A DNA stretch of 64,000 bases from Afifella marina DSM 2698 (GCF_900102695.1 NZ_FMVW01000002.1:558001-622000), one strand, 5' to 3'; shown: positions 55,651 through 64,000, numbered from the stretch's first letter. The notes: generated by a model not told the origin, from the letters alone. Made by a program: numbers and translations.

Positions 55651-56715
55651 TCAACGCCCGGTGTCCGGCTCATGTTCCCGCTTCATACGTGCGTGTTCGG
55701 CCTCCAAAAATCGCATGAGAGCGGTCTCGGCCGCTGAGAGATGCGTGCGGTGCGGTCCGCGCAAAAGGTTGGCGTCGAGGCGTTCCTCCTGGAAGGCCTG
55801 GACGACCAGTGGGTGCACGTAACTGGACCGGCATACGGCCATGGTATTGGCGAGCTTGTCGCTGACTTCGCGCATCACGGAGGCGATAGCGCGTTTGCGT
55901 GCGGCCTCGCTTTCCGGTTTCTCGCTTGTCACGAAGAGTTCAAGAGCTGCCGCGCTCGCGGCGAAGGTGCGGAAATCCTTCGACGTCACCTGCGCTCCGG
56001 CAGCGTTCTTCAGATATTGATTCAAGTCCCGGGCGCTCAGATAGGCGCGGGTTCCGTCGCTCTCGCGATAGGCGAAGAGGCGCCGCTTGCCGATCGCCTT
56101 GAGCTTGCGCAGCCGCGACGGAAGATAGGTGTCGGGGATCACCTTGCGGATCCTCTTGCCGGATTTGCCAATGAAATCGAGCGTTACGGTGCGCCCGTTC
56201 AACCGCACATCCCTTTTCAGGAGGGTGGTGGCTCCGCGGGCGCTTTCGCAATCGGCCGGGTCGCCTCGGTGGCCTGAACGCAACAAGGCCCGGTCGACGA
56301 GGCGCGCCGCGACGGCGGCCGAAAAACATCGGTCCGTCCGGCGTCGGTCAAGATCGCGGGCAATCCGTTCGCGGATTTTCGGCAAAGCACGGCCGAAGCG
56401 TAAGAGACGCTCGGCCTTGATGGCGTTGCGGACCTCCGTCCAATCCTCGTGATAGCGGTATTGCAGGCGGCCTTCCTGGTCGCGTCCCACGGCCTGCAGA
56501 TGCGCATGCGGGTCCTCGGCGATGCAAACCGAGGTCCAGGCGGGTGGGATGACCAGATCCTCCAGGCGCCGGCGCAGGCGGCGATCGCGGATGGTCTTGC
56601 CATCACATCTATAGGTGAAGCCACGCCCGCTGCGGCGGCGCTCGATCGTGAGGTTCTCCGCGCAGACGTAGTTGAGCCCACACAATTCGGCTCGTTCCTG
56701 AAGCGTGTCGGCCAT
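55651..56715 (-). CDS. DNA topoisomerase IB
   Basis: A 354-residue poxvirus-like eukaryotic-type topoisomerase. The N-terminal domain includes GRGFTYRCDGKTI and IPPAWTSVCIA. The catalytic domain has RSGHRGDP and the nucleophile tyrosine in CRSSYVHPLV (about residue 299), plus LKRDVRLNGR. It relaxes supercoils without ATP. A near-consensus EcfG promoter lies 24 bp upstream. Confidence 0.93.
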   Translation of the reverse strand: MADTLQERAELCGLNYVCAENLTIERRRSGRGFTYRCDGKTIRDRRLRRRLEDLVIPPAWTSVCIAEDPHAHLQAVGRDQEGRLQYRYHEDWTEVRNAIKAERLLRFGRALPKIRERIARDLDRRRTDRCFSAAVAARLVDRALLRSGHRGDPADCESARGATTLLKRDVRLNGRTVTLDFIGKSGKRIRKVIPDTYLPSRLRKLKAIGKRRLFAYRESDGTRAYLSARDLNQYLKNAAGAQVTSKDFRTFAASAAALELFVTSEKPESEAARKRAIASVMREVSDKLANTMAVCRSSYVHPLVVQAFQEERLDANLLRGPHRTHLSAAETALMRFLEAEHARMKREHEPDTGR

Positions 56716-56739
56716 CGTGCCTCCAAAGGACGGGCACGA

Positions 56740-56765
56740 AACGGGCAGGAGAGAGCCCTGGTTCC
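56740..56765 (-). promoter_or_regulatory. EcfG-type promoter of topoisomerase IB
   Basis: On the minus strand GGAAC (56765-56761), 17 bp, CGTT (56743-56740), a perfect match to the general-stress consensus. Confidence 0.78.
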
Positions 56766-56843
56766 GCGGTTGGGCACAGGGCTTCCTAAGCCGGCAATCC
56801 TATGTTTCTCAGCGGCTTACCAAGATTGGGCCGGTCTTGTCGC

Positions 56844-57797
56844 TCAGTTCGTATAGCCGCGGCCGGCCGGTGAACGCGCCAGCCTCTGGCCGCGTCTCGC
56901 TTCGCGATGGATCGTGTAGAGCGCGGCCGCGATGACAATGCCGGCGCCGATGAAGGTGCGCATGGCGGGGATCTCGCTGAAGATCAGGATGCCGAGGATC
57001 GTCGCCCAAAGGAGGCGGGCGTAATCGAGTGCCGCCAACACGGTCGCTTCCCCGGCACGAAACGCCTGTATGTTACAGCTTTGTGCGGCGACCGAGACAA
57101 GTCCGATCGCGACGAGCAGCCCGAATTCGCTCCAGCTCGGCCAGACCCATTGCCAGATCGCGAGAGGTGTCAGCAAAACACCCACGAAAACCGTCTGATA
57201 GGCGAGGATGGTGATGGCGAGATCGGAGCGCGACAGAAGCCGAATGATCACCATGACGAGAGCCGCTGAGGCCGCGCCCGCAACGGCGAGAAGCCCATAG
57301 CCGTCGATGCCCGCACCGGTCGGGTTGAGCATGACCATGACGCCGATGAAGCCGACGATGATCGCACCCCATCGGCGAGGCCCGACTGCCTCTTTGAGGA
57401 TGACGATGGCAAAGAGCGGGATGAAAAAGCTCTTGGCGAAGGCGATCGCCGTTGCATCTGCGAGCGGCAGATGAACAACCGCCGTGAAGCCGCAGAACAT
57501 GGCAATGACGGCGAAGAGAATGCGTCCCGCGTGAAGGAGAGGGCGCCGCGTCGTCAGCGAACCCGGGAAGCCCCGAATGATGAGCGGCAGAGCGGTGAGA
57601 AACATCACCGACTGACGCACGACCAGGATCTCGGCGACCGGAAGCCTGGTGCCGATGAGTTTGATCAGCGTCATCATGATCGTGAAGAGAACGGTGGCGA
57701 CGATGATCCAGGCAGCACCGCGAAGATTGCCAGGCAGTGCCTGAAACCGTTTCGTCAGTCCGGCAGATGTTTCGCCGAACCGGCCCGTTCCATCCAT
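56844..57797 (-). CDS. DMT-superfamily (EamA) transporter
   Basis: A 317-residue membrane protein with ten hydrophobic segments in two EamA repeats (about residues 25-160 and 170-300). LADATAIAFAKSFFIPLFA and a second-repeat FRAGEATVLAALDYARLLWA are typical. Substrate unknown. It resembles the EamA gene at 60301-61227, so two related carriers flank the hydroxylase gene. Confidence 0.88.
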   Translation of the reverse strand: MDGTGRFGETSAGLTKRFQALPGNLRGAAWIIVATVLFTIMMTLIKLIGTRLPVAEILVVRQSVMFLTALPLIIRGFPGSLTTRRPLLHAGRILFAVIAMFCGFTAVVHLPLADATAIAFAKSFFIPLFAIVILKEAVGPRRWGAIIVGFIGVMVMLNPTGAGIDGYGLLAVAGAASAALVMVIIRLLSRSDLAITILAYQTVFVGVLLTPLAIWQWVWPSWSEFGLLVAIGLVSVAAQSCNIQAFRAGEATVLAALDYARLLWATILGILIFSEIPAMRTFIGAGIVIAAALYTIHREARRGQRLARSPAGRGYTN

Positions 57798-57915
57798 GGC
57801 TGTCTATTGACGCTTCGTCGCATTCTCCGTCAAGCTGTGGGCGTTCTTTGGTTCGTCGGCGCAGGCTTCCCGCCCGCGCCTGTCTCCCCTGCTTTCATGA
57901 CGGATATTTGCGCTA

Positions 57916-60237
57916 ATGACCGATCTGGCACCGCCAAAGTTTGGCATGGGGGCGCGGGTGCGCCGTGTCGAGGATGACGCTCTCATTCGCGGTGAGGGCC
58001 GTTACACGACCGACGTGAAGCCGGCTGGCACGCTGGCCGCCTTCGTCCTGCGTTCGCCGCTTGCGCATGCGCGCTTCGACACGCCGCGTCTGGAGGCGGC
58101 GCAAAAAGCGGAGGGCGTGAAGCTTGTCTGGACCGCAGCGGATGTCGCCGACATGGCCGCCATGCCCTGTCTCGGATCGGGGCCGGCCAAGGGTGAAATG
58201 CACAAGGCCGAGGTGCCTGTCCTCTGCGATGGCGTGGTCCGGCATGTGGGAGATGCTGTCGCTTTTGTTGTCGCCGATACAATCGAGAATGCGCGCGCAG
58301 CGGCGGAATTGATCGAGATCGATTACGAACCTCTCCCGGTCGCGGTCGGGACGGATCGGCTGCTCGAGGCCGATACACCGCTCGTATGGCCGGAGCACGG
58401 GACGAACCTTGCTTTCGAGTATGAGGTGGGAGACGCGGCCGCGACGGATGAAGCTTTCGCCAAGGCCGACAAGGTCGCCAGGCTCCGCCTCGTCAACAAC
58501 CGCCTCGTCTGCAACTATATCGAGCCGCGCGCGATCGTCGCCGAATACGATCCGGGGCAAGAGCGCTGGACGCTGACGGTCGGCTCGCAGGGCGTGCACG
58601 GCCTGCGCAAGGCGATCTCCAAAGCGATGCAGGTGGATCCGTCGCGTTTTCGTGTCGTGACGCCGGAGGTCGGCGGCGGCTTCGGCCCAAAAATCTTCGC
58701 TTACCGGGAATATCCGCTCGCGGCCAAAGCGGCCGCAGTGCTCGGTCAGCCTGTGCGCTGGGTTTGCGATCGCAACGAGCATTTTCAGTCGGATGCGCAA
58801 GGCCGCGACAATATCGCGGAGGCGGCGATGGCGATCGATCAAGACGGCCGCATCCTCGCCATGAAGGTCGATCTCACGGCCAATATGGGCGCCTATCTCT
58901 CGCAGTTCGGGCCGTATATTCCGTGGGTCGGGGTCTCGATGACGACTGGGCTTTATGACATCGACATCGCCCATGTGAGCGTCAAAGGCGTCTATTCGAA
59001 CACCGTGCCGGTCGATGCCTACCGCGGTGCAGGGCGCCCCGAAGCGGCGTTTCTGTTGGAGCGGCTGATCGACGAGGCCGCGCGTGTGGCGGGCCTTGCT
59101 CCAGACGAAATCCGGCGGCGCAACTTCATCCGGCCGGAGCAATTGCCGTATGAGACTGTCACCGGACGGCTGTATGATACAGGCGAATTTGCCGGGCACC
59201 TGGAACGGGCGCTGGAGGCCTCTGACTACGGTGGCTTCGAGGCGCGGGCGGCAGAAAGCAAGGCGCGCGGACGGCTCAGGGGCATCGGGATGGCGAGCTA
59301 TGTCGAGGCCTGCGCCTTTGCCGGCTCCGAGCCGGCGAAGGTCGTGCTTGAAGACGACGGCCATGTCGCGCTTTTCATCGGCACGCAGGCGACCGGGCAG
59401 GGACACCGCACGGCCTATGCCCAGTTCGTGGCCGAGCGGCTCGGCCTCGATCTCGGTCAGATCCGGGTCCATCAGGGCGACACCGATGCGTTGGAGAGCG
59501 GCGGTGGCACGGGCGGCTCACGCTCCATCCCGCTCGGGGGTCCGTCCGTGCGGATCGCATCGGACAATCTTGCGGAAAAGCTCAAGGAGCTGGCGGCCGA
59601 TGCGCTGGAAGCGGCTGCGGGCGATATCGAGCTCTCCGCCGGAGAGGCGCGGATCGTCGGGACCGACCGGGTGATTTCTTTCGCCGATCTCGCTGCCAAA
59701 GCGGGCGACTGCGCCGAGGTGACGGCGATCGGAGAGTTCAAACAGGCGGAAGCGACCTATCCGAACGGCACGCATGTCTGCGAATTGGAAATCGACCCCG
59801 AGACTGGCAGCACCCGTATCGAACGCTACACCATCGTCGACGATTTCGGCGTGAGCGTGAATCCGATGCTGCTCGAGGGTCAGGTGCATGGCGGTGTGGC
59901 GCAGAGCATCGGCCAGGTGCTTCTGGAGAACACGGTCTATGACGAAGACGGACAGCTTCTGACGGCGAGCTTCAGCGATTACGCCATGCCGCGCGCCTGG
60001 GACACGGTTTCCTTCCATTTCGAGACGCGCAACGTGCGTTCCACGCACAACGCCCTCGGCATCAAAGGTGCGGGCGAGGCGGGAACGATCGGTGCGACGC
60101 CCGCCGTCATGAACGCCGTTGTCGATGCGCTTTATCGAGAGTACGGCATCCGGCATCTCGACCTGCCGGCGACACCGCTGCGGGTGTGGAATGCCATTCA
60201 AGCCGCAAAGGCGGCGCTCCCCGGACAACGAGGCTAG
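57916..60237 (+). CDS. Xanthine dehydrogenase/CoxL-type molybdopterin-binding subunit (form II)
   Basis: A 773-residue molybdenum hydroxylase large subunit. Ald_Xan_dh_C-like N-domain (about residues 20-130) is followed by the Mo-binding domains. The active-site loop is AYRGAGR (residues 368-374), not the AYRCSFR loop of true CO dehydrogenase, and the catalytic Glu is in GIKGAGEAGTIGA (about 721). The 2Fe-2S (small) and FAD (medium) subunits normally needed are not adjacent. Substrate unknown. Confidence 0.9.
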   Translation: MTDLAPPKFGMGARVRRVEDDALIRGEGRYTTDVKPAGTLAAFVLRSPLAHARFDTPRLEAAQKAEGVKLVWTAADVADMAAMPCLGSGPAKGEMHKAEVPVLCDGVVRHVGDAVAFVVADTIENARAAAELIEIDYEPLPVAVGTDRLLEADTPLVWPEHGTNLAFEYEVGDAAATDEAFAKADKVARLRLVNNRLVCNYIEPRAIVAEYDPGQERWTLTVGSQGVHGLRKAISKAMQVDPSRFRVVTPEVGGGFGPKIFAYREYPLAAKAAAVLGQPVRWVCDRNEHFQSDAQGRDNIAEAAMAIDQDGRILAMKVDLTANMGAYLSQFGPYIPWVGVSMTTGLYDIDIAHVSVKGVYSNTVPVDAYRGAGRPEAAFLLERLIDEAARVAGLAPDEIRRRNFIRPEQLPYETVTGRLYDTGEFAGHLERALEASDYGGFEARAAESKARGRLRGIGMASYVEACAFAGSEPAKVVLEDDGHVALFIGTQATGQGHRTAYAQFVAERLGLDLGQIRVHQGDTDALESGGGTGGSRSIPLGGPSVRIASDNLAEKLKELAADALEAAAGDIELSAGEARIVGTDRVISFADLAAKAGDCAEVTAIGEFKQAEATYPNGTHVCELEIDPETGSTRIERYTIVDDFGVSVNPMLLEGQVHGGVAQSIGQVLLENTVYDEDGQLLTASFSDYAMPRAWDTVSFHFETRNVRSTHNALGIKGAGEAGTIGATPAVMNAVVDALYREYGIRHLDLPATPLRVWNAIQAAKAALPGQRG

Positions 60238-60300
60238 GGTGACCAAAGACGAAGCGGACTGCCGGCTTAAAGCGCGGCAGGGCCGAGGCGGTGGGCAATC

Positions 60301-61227
60301 GTGACCACAGCGACCCGCGCCATCATTCTCAAGGTCAGCTCGACCATTGCCTTCGCGCTGATGCTTTCCTGCATCAAGCTCGTCGGCGAGCGCGTGCCGA
60401 CTGGCGAGATCGTCTTCTTTCGCTCCGCCTTTGCGCTCGTTCCGCTTCTCGGCATGCTTGCCTGGCAGAACAAGCTCAAGGAGGCCGTGCGCACCAAAGA
60501 TCCCTGGAGCCATGCCCGTCGCGGCCTCATCGGGGTGACCACGATGATGCTGTGGTTTGCCGGCGTCCAGCGCCTGCCGCTGCCCGAATCCATGGCGATC
60601 AGCTACGGCGCGCCTTTGATGATCGTCGTGTTGGGCGCCCTGGTCCTGCATGAGACGGTACGCATCTATCGCTCGACCGCCGTCGCGGTCGGTTTCGTCG
60701 GTATCATGATCGTGCTGTGGCCGCGCTTCGATCTTCTCTCAAGCGGTGAACTCGGCGGGCGGGAATTCGTCGGGTCGCTCTGTGCTCTCGGCTCGATGGT
60801 GCTGACCGCGGTGGTGGCGATCCTCATCCGCAAGATGACGGCGACGGAATCGACCTCCGCCATCGTCTTCTATTTTTCGGTGACCTGCACAATCGTGGCA
60901 CTCTTCACCATCCCGTTCGGATGGGTCATGCCCGACACCGATGAGATGATCCTTCTCATTCTGTGCGGTCTCTTCGGCGGTCTCGGGCAGATCTCCCTGA
61001 CCGCCGCCTATCGTTATGCCGAGACGTCGACGATCGCGCCTTTCGAGTATGCCTCGATGATCTGGGGCACGATCGCCGGCTATCTGCTCTTCAACGAGAT
61101 TCCCGGGATGAACGTCGCCGTGGGCGGTGCTGTCGTCATCGCTGCCGGCATCTTCATCATCTACCGCGAGCATCAATTGGGGTTGGAGCGGCGAAAGATG
61201 CGCAAATTGTCGACGCCGCAAGGTTGA
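60301..61227 (+). CDS. DMT-superfamily (EamA) transporter
   Basis: A 308-residue membrane protein with ten hydrophobic segments, GTG start. The VGERVPTGEIVFFRSAFAL and LPLPESMAISYGAPLMIVVLG segments are characteristic EamA/RhaT-type. It lies 63 bp after the hydroxylase. Substrate unknown. The start codon lacks a clear ribosome binding site. Confidence 0.88.
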   Translation: MTTATRAIILKVSSTIAFALMLSCIKLVGERVPTGEIVFFRSAFALVPLLGMLAWQNKLKEAVRTKDPWSHARRGLIGVTTMMLWFAGVQRLPLPESMAISYGAPLMIVVLGALVLHETVRIYRSTAVAVGFVGIMIVLWPRFDLLSSGELGGREFVGSLCALGSMVLTAVVAILIRKMTATESTSAIVFYFSVTCTIVALFTIPFGWVMPDTDEMILLILCGLFGGLGQISLTAAYRYAETSTIAPFEYASMIWGTIAGYLLFNEIPGMNVAVGGAVVIAAGIFIIYREHQLGLERRKMRKLSTPQG

Positions 61228-61238
61228 GGGGGTGAGCC

Positions 61239-61475
61239 TCAGAACGCCTTGAAGGTGGGAATCGTTTTCGTGTCCTGGATACCTTCGATGACATGCACCT
61301 TTTCCTGGACGAAGCGGCCGATATCGTCGTCTGGGTTCAGATAGAACTTCGCCAGAAGGTCGTAATCTCCTGCTGTCGAATAGATTTCTGACGCGATCTC
61401 GGCGTCGGCCAGGGCGGTGGCGACCTGGTAGGCCTGGCCGAGCTGGCATTTGATGAGTACGAAAAACGGGGTCAT
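61239..61475 (-). CDS. Stand-alone Lrp/AsnC ligand-binding (RAM) domain protein
   Basis: A 78-residue protein consisting only of an AsnC_trans_reg-type domain: FFVLIKCQLGQAYQVATALA, SEIYSTAGDYDLLAKFYL and a VHVIEGIQDTKTIPTF end. There is no helix-turn-helix, so it cannot bind DNA alone and probably binds small ligands or tunes a full Lrp. ATG 61475 follows GGAGACAG. It is convergent with the EamA gene. Confidence 0.87.
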   Translation of the reverse strand: MTPFFVLIKCQLGQAYQVATALADAEIASEIYSTAGDYDLLAKFYLNPDDDIGRFVQEKVHVIEGIQDTKTIPTFKAF

Positions 61476-61573
61476 GGCTGTCTCCTTGGCGCGGAGAAAA
61501 CCGCAACTGTCCGGTCGCGGCAAGGGCCAAGCGGCCGATGCTTGCAAAGCGCCTCCCAGACCACTAGATCGGG

Positions 61574-61672
61574 AGACGTCTCAGGGGGTGCCGCTGCAAT
61601 CTGCGGGCGGCTGAGAGGCGATCCGGCCAACCCCTCGAACCTGATCCGGTTAACACCGGCGGAGGGATGGGA
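61574..61672 (+). promoter_or_regulatory. TPP riboswitch (THI element)
   Basis: The conserved parts are present in order: CAGGGGGTGCC, GGCTGAGAGGCG, ACCCCTCGAACCTGATCCGG, TTAACACCGGCGGAGGGA. It precedes thiM and should lower thiMED expression when thiamine diphosphate is plentiful. Confidence 0.95.
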
Positions 61673-61705
61673 TGATGCCGAGAAATCCTCGTCGTTCATT
61701 TGCTT

Positions 61706-61733
61706 CCGCTTCGGGCCGGGTCCGAAGTGGGAG
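61706..61733 (+). promoter_or_regulatory. Hairpin at the thiM ribosome binding site
   Basis: CCGCTTCGG (61706-61714) pairs with CCGAAGTGG (61722-61730; one G-U). The 3' arm runs into the Shine-Dalgarno GGGAG (61729-61733) of thiM, so it could be the ribosome-site-sequestering part of the riboswitch expression platform. Confidence 0.55.
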
Positions 61734-61739
61734 AATTTC

Positions 61740-62561
61740 ATGCCTATGACGATCGACGAGGTCTTTGCCGCGCTGACGGATCTCCGGGCGCGCCAGCGTC
61801 TCGTCCAAAACATCACCAATTTCGTTTCGATGAGCGTCTCAGCAAATGCGCTCCTCGCACTCGGGGCATCGCCGGCTATGGTGCATGCCGAGGAAGAGGT
61901 CGGCGATTTCGCCAAGCTCGCGGATGCGCTCGTCGTCAATATCGGCACCTTGTCGCCTGCCTGGCTGCGCGCCATGAAAAAGGCGGCCGAGGCGATGGGG
62001 GAGCAGCAGAAGCCCTGGGTGCTCGACCCGGTGGCGACGGGCGCGACGCCTTACCGAAGCGAGGCCGCGAGCACGCTTTTGTCGCTGCGGCCTACGATCG
62101 TGCGCGGCAATGCGAGCGAGATCATGAGCCTTGCAGGCGAGGCCGGTGCACTCGGCAAGGGTGTCGATTCTCTTGCTGCCTCCGATCAGGCCATCGCGGC
62201 GGCGAAGGCTCTGGCGCGGACATCGGGAAGCATTGTTGCCGTCACCGGCGCGACCGATTACGCGACAGATGGGGACGAGGTGATTTCGGTCACCGGCGGG
62301 CACGCGCTCATGCCGCGCTCCACCGCCCTCGGCTGTGCGCTTTCCGCCTGCGTTGCCGCTTTTTCGGCCGTGCGGCCGCCGCTCGAAGCGGCCACCGCCG
62401 GGCTTGCCGTTTATGCCGCCGCCGGGCGGATCGCCGGGGAGCGATGCGTCAACGGGCCCGGGCATCTGCCGGCCGAGCTTTGCGACGCGCTTTTCCGTAT
62501 GGACAAGGATCTCCTTGCCGCCCATTGCGGTCTCGGAACCGGACGTGGGGAGGAGGAATGA
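61740..62561 (+). CDS. thiM: Hydroxyethylthiazole kinase
   Basis: A 273-residue ribokinase-like enzyme phosphorylating 4-methyl-5-hydroxyethylthiazole for thiamine salvage. LVQNITNFVSMSVSANALLALG near the N-terminus, VLDPVATGATPYR and the GCALSACVAAF segment are ThiM features. ATG 61740 follows GGGAGAA. It overlaps thiE by the shared ATGATG. Confidence 0.95.
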   Translation: MPMTIDEVFAALTDLRARQRLVQNITNFVSMSVSANALLALGASPAMVHAEEEVGDFAKLADALVVNIGTLSPAWLRAMKKAAEAMGEQQKPWVLDPVATGATPYRSEAASTLLSLRPTIVRGNASEIMSLAGEAGALGKGVDSLAASDQAIAAAKALARTSGSIVAVTGATDYATDGDEVISVTGGHALMPRSTALGCALSACVAAFSAVRPPLEAATAGLAVYAAAGRIAGERCVNGPGHLPAELCDALFRMDKDLLAAHCGLGTGRGEEE

Positions 62562-63211
62562 TGCGCCACCCCTTCGATCTTTCGCTTTATCTCGTCACCG
62601 ATCCGAAGCTTTGCGGTCCGCGCGATTTTTTCGAGACGGTCGCTCAGGCCGTCAGAGGCGGTGTGACCTTGGTGCAGCTGCGCGATCCCGACGCCGGCAC
62701 GCGCGAACTCGTTGCCATTGCGCGTCGCCTCAAGGCCTTGCTGGAACCCTCGGGCGTGCCGCTCATCGTCAACGACCGCATCGATGTGGCACTCGCGGCC
62801 GGGGCTGACGGCGTGCATCTCGGCCAGAGCGATATGGAGGGCGCGGATGCAAGGCGGCTGATCGGCGAAGAGCGCATTCTCGGTATTTCCGTCGGCAATG
62901 CGTCGGAACACGAGGCGTCCCGAGAGGCTCTTTCCGGCGCCGATTATATCGGGGTCGGACCGGTCTATACGACCGCCACCAAGGCCAATTCCGGAGCGGC
63001 CATCGGCTTGGAGGGGCTTGCTGCAGTCACAAGAGCGGTCGGCCTTCGCTCCGTTGCCATCGGTGGAATCGGCGCTTCCAATGCCGCGGCATGCATCGCT
63101 GCCGGGGCCGAGGGCGTTGCCGTCGTATCGGCCATCATGGGGGCCGACGACCCGCAAGCTGCCGCCCAGGCGCTTCTTGAAGAAATTCGTACAGCGAAGG
63201 ACACACAATGA
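62561..63211 (+). CDS. thiE: Thiamine-phosphate synthase
   Basis: A 216-residue TIM-barrel enzyme joining HMP-PP and thiazole phosphate. LYLVTDPKLCG, GGVTLVQLRDPDAG, VNDRIDVALAAGADGVHLGQSD and YIGVGPVYTTATK are the catalytic loops. AGGAGGA precedes the ATG. It overlaps thiD by 4 bp. Confidence 0.95.
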   Translation: MRHPFDLSLYLVTDPKLCGPRDFFETVAQAVRGGVTLVQLRDPDAGTRELVAIARRLKALLEPSGVPLIVNDRIDVALAAGADGVHLGQSDMEGADARRLIGEERILGISVGNASEHEASREALSGADYIGVGPVYTTATKANSGAAIGLEGLAAVTRAVGLRSVAIGGIGASNAAACIAAGAEGVAVVSAIMGADDPQAAAQALLEEIRTAKDTQ

Positions 63212-64000
63212 CTGCCATCGCACTTTCGATCGCAGGAACGGACCCGACCAGCGGCGCCGGCATCCAGGCCGACCTCAAGACTTTTTCAGCTCTCGGTGTC
63301 TATGGCGCGACGGTGATCACGGCCCTGGTCGCCCAGAACACATGTGGTGTGACGGCCATTCACGACGTGCCGGCGGATTTCGTGGCGGCCGAGATCGATG
63401 CGGTCTTCTCCGACCTCGCCGTTGGTGCAACCAAGATCGGCATGCTCTCGAAGCCCGAGGTCATCGAGACCGTGGCGGAGGGGCTGACGCGGTGGGAACC
63501 CGGTCCCGTCGTGCTCGACCCGGTGATGGTGGCGGCGTCCGGCGACCCGCTCATTGCCGATGAGGCGGTCACGAGCCTGCGCGAGAGGCTTTTCCCGCTT
63601 TCCGCCGTGATCACGCCCAATCTGATGGAAGCAGCCCGTCTCCTCGATGTGGAACTCGCGCAGGATTCAGAGGCGATGTTGCGTCAGGCGAAGGCGCTTG
63701 CCGATTTCGGCGCCGGGGCCGTCCTTCTCAAAGGCGGGCATGGCAATGGCGATGAAGCCGCGGACCTGTTGTGGTTCGAAGGCGAGGCCCATTGGTTCAG
63801 CGCGCCGCGCATCGACACCAAGAATACGCACGGTACGGGCTGCACCTTGTCATCGGCGATTGCTGCCGGGCTCGCCAACGGGCTCGCCCTGCCGGAAGCG
63901 GTCGACGCCGCCAAGGCCTATGTCCACAACGCTATCGTCAATGCGGACCTTTTGGAGGTCGGCAAGGGACATGGACCGGTTCACCATTTCTACCGGCAAT
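63208..64000 (+). CDS. thiD: Hydroxymethylpyrimidine/phosphomethylpyrimidine kinase (3' end beyond window)
   Basis: The frame runs from ATG 63208 off the window end (264 full codons seen). ALSIAGTDPTSGAGIQADLKTF is the N-terminal HMP-binding motif, VVLDPVMVAASGDPL lies in the middle and THGTGCTLSSAIAA is the ATP/anion-hole motif. ThiD phosphorylates HMP twice. Length suggests only a few residues are missing. Confidence 0.95.
   Translation, partial: MTAIALSIAGTDPTSGAGIQADLKTFSALGVYGATVITALVAQNTCGVTAIHDVPADFVAAEIDAVFSDLAVGATKIGMLSKPEVIETVAEGLTRWEPGPVVLDPVMVAASGDPLIADEAVTSLRERLFPLSAVITPNLMEAARLLDVELAQDSEAMLRQAKALADFGAGAVLLKGGHGNGDEAADLLWFEGEAHWFSAPRIDTKNTHGTGCTLSSAIAAGLANGLALPEAVDAAKAYVHNAIVNADLLEVGKGHGPVHHFYRQ

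Noticed and set aside
57916-60237. Aerobic CO dehydrogenase large subunit (CoxL form I)
   Set aside because: The active-site loop is AYRGAGR, not AYRCSFR, and the Cu-binding cysteine is absent. No coxM or coxS is adjacent.

Overview
The window is chromosomal DNA of a high-GC alphaproteobacterium, most likely a nitrogen-fixing member of the Hyphomicrobiales (Rhizobiales). The evidence is a complete molybdenum nitrogenase cluster with a rhizobial-type oxygen-sensitive NifA, a fixABCX electron-transfer operon, a NepR/EcfG general stress pair, and leader-peptide attenuators before ilvB and leuA. The order nifA-nifB-fdxN-nifZ-nifT-SIR2-like-nifHDKENX...nifQ / iscA-nifU-nifS-nifV-nifW / fixABCX resembles the layout known from purple non-sulfur phototrophs such as Rhodopseudomonas. 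A MenA homologue hints at menaquinone in addition to ubiquinone. The genus cannot be fixed from the sequence alone. No insertion sequence, prophage or CRISPR array was seen.

Region 1 (0-15.7 kb) is mainly branched-chain amino acid synthesis: an attenuated ilvB-ilvH, then ilvC, then leuA behind a leucine-rich leader peptide. Between them lie a LysE-type exporter, a secreted cysteine-rich protein, a RecD-like helicase, a subtilisin-like protease paired with a small propeptide-like protein, a two-gene CrcB fluoride channel with a DUF190 protein, a PilZ protein, a CPA1 antiporter and a PhzF-like protein. Region 2 (15.7-20.5 kb) holds recQ, a betaine-aldehyde-dehydrogenase-like gene, tRNA-Lys(CTT) and a BASS-family transporter.

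Region 3 (20.5-42.8 kb) is the nif/fix cluster, all on the + strand. nifA comes first and may have its own sigma-54-like promoter. Four downstream units carry clear -24/-12 promoters and NifA upstream activator sequences (TGT-N10-ACA): nifB-fdxN-nifZ-nifT-SIR2-like; nifHDKENX-DUF269-fdxB-nifQ; iscA-nifU-nifS-nifV-nifW; and fixABCX. Together these encode the regulator, the structural proteins, FeMo-cofactor assembly (NifB, E, N, X, Q, V), Fe-S supply (NifS, NifU, IscA), maturation factors (NifZ, T, W) and low-potential electron delivery (FixABCX, FdxN, FdxB).

Region 4 (42.9-49 kb) contains a PPP phosphatase, menA, cysD plus a fused cysN-cysC, and UDP-glucose dehydrogenase, giving both PAPS and UDP-glucuronate. 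Region 5 (49-56.8 kb) is a stress island: CsbD, an FNT channel, DUF2945, a lipid-kinase-like protein, a baeRF protein, a Rho-N-like protein, a 44-residue membrane protein, NepR-EcfG, a PPOX general stress protein and topoisomerase IB. Three of these genes have EcfG-like promoters (GGAAC-N17-CGTT or a near match). Region 6 (56.8-64 kb) has two DMT transporters flanking an orphan molybdopterin hydroxylase large subunit, a stand-alone Lrp ligand-binding domain, and a TPP-riboswitch-controlled thiM-thiE-thiD operon that runs off the window end.
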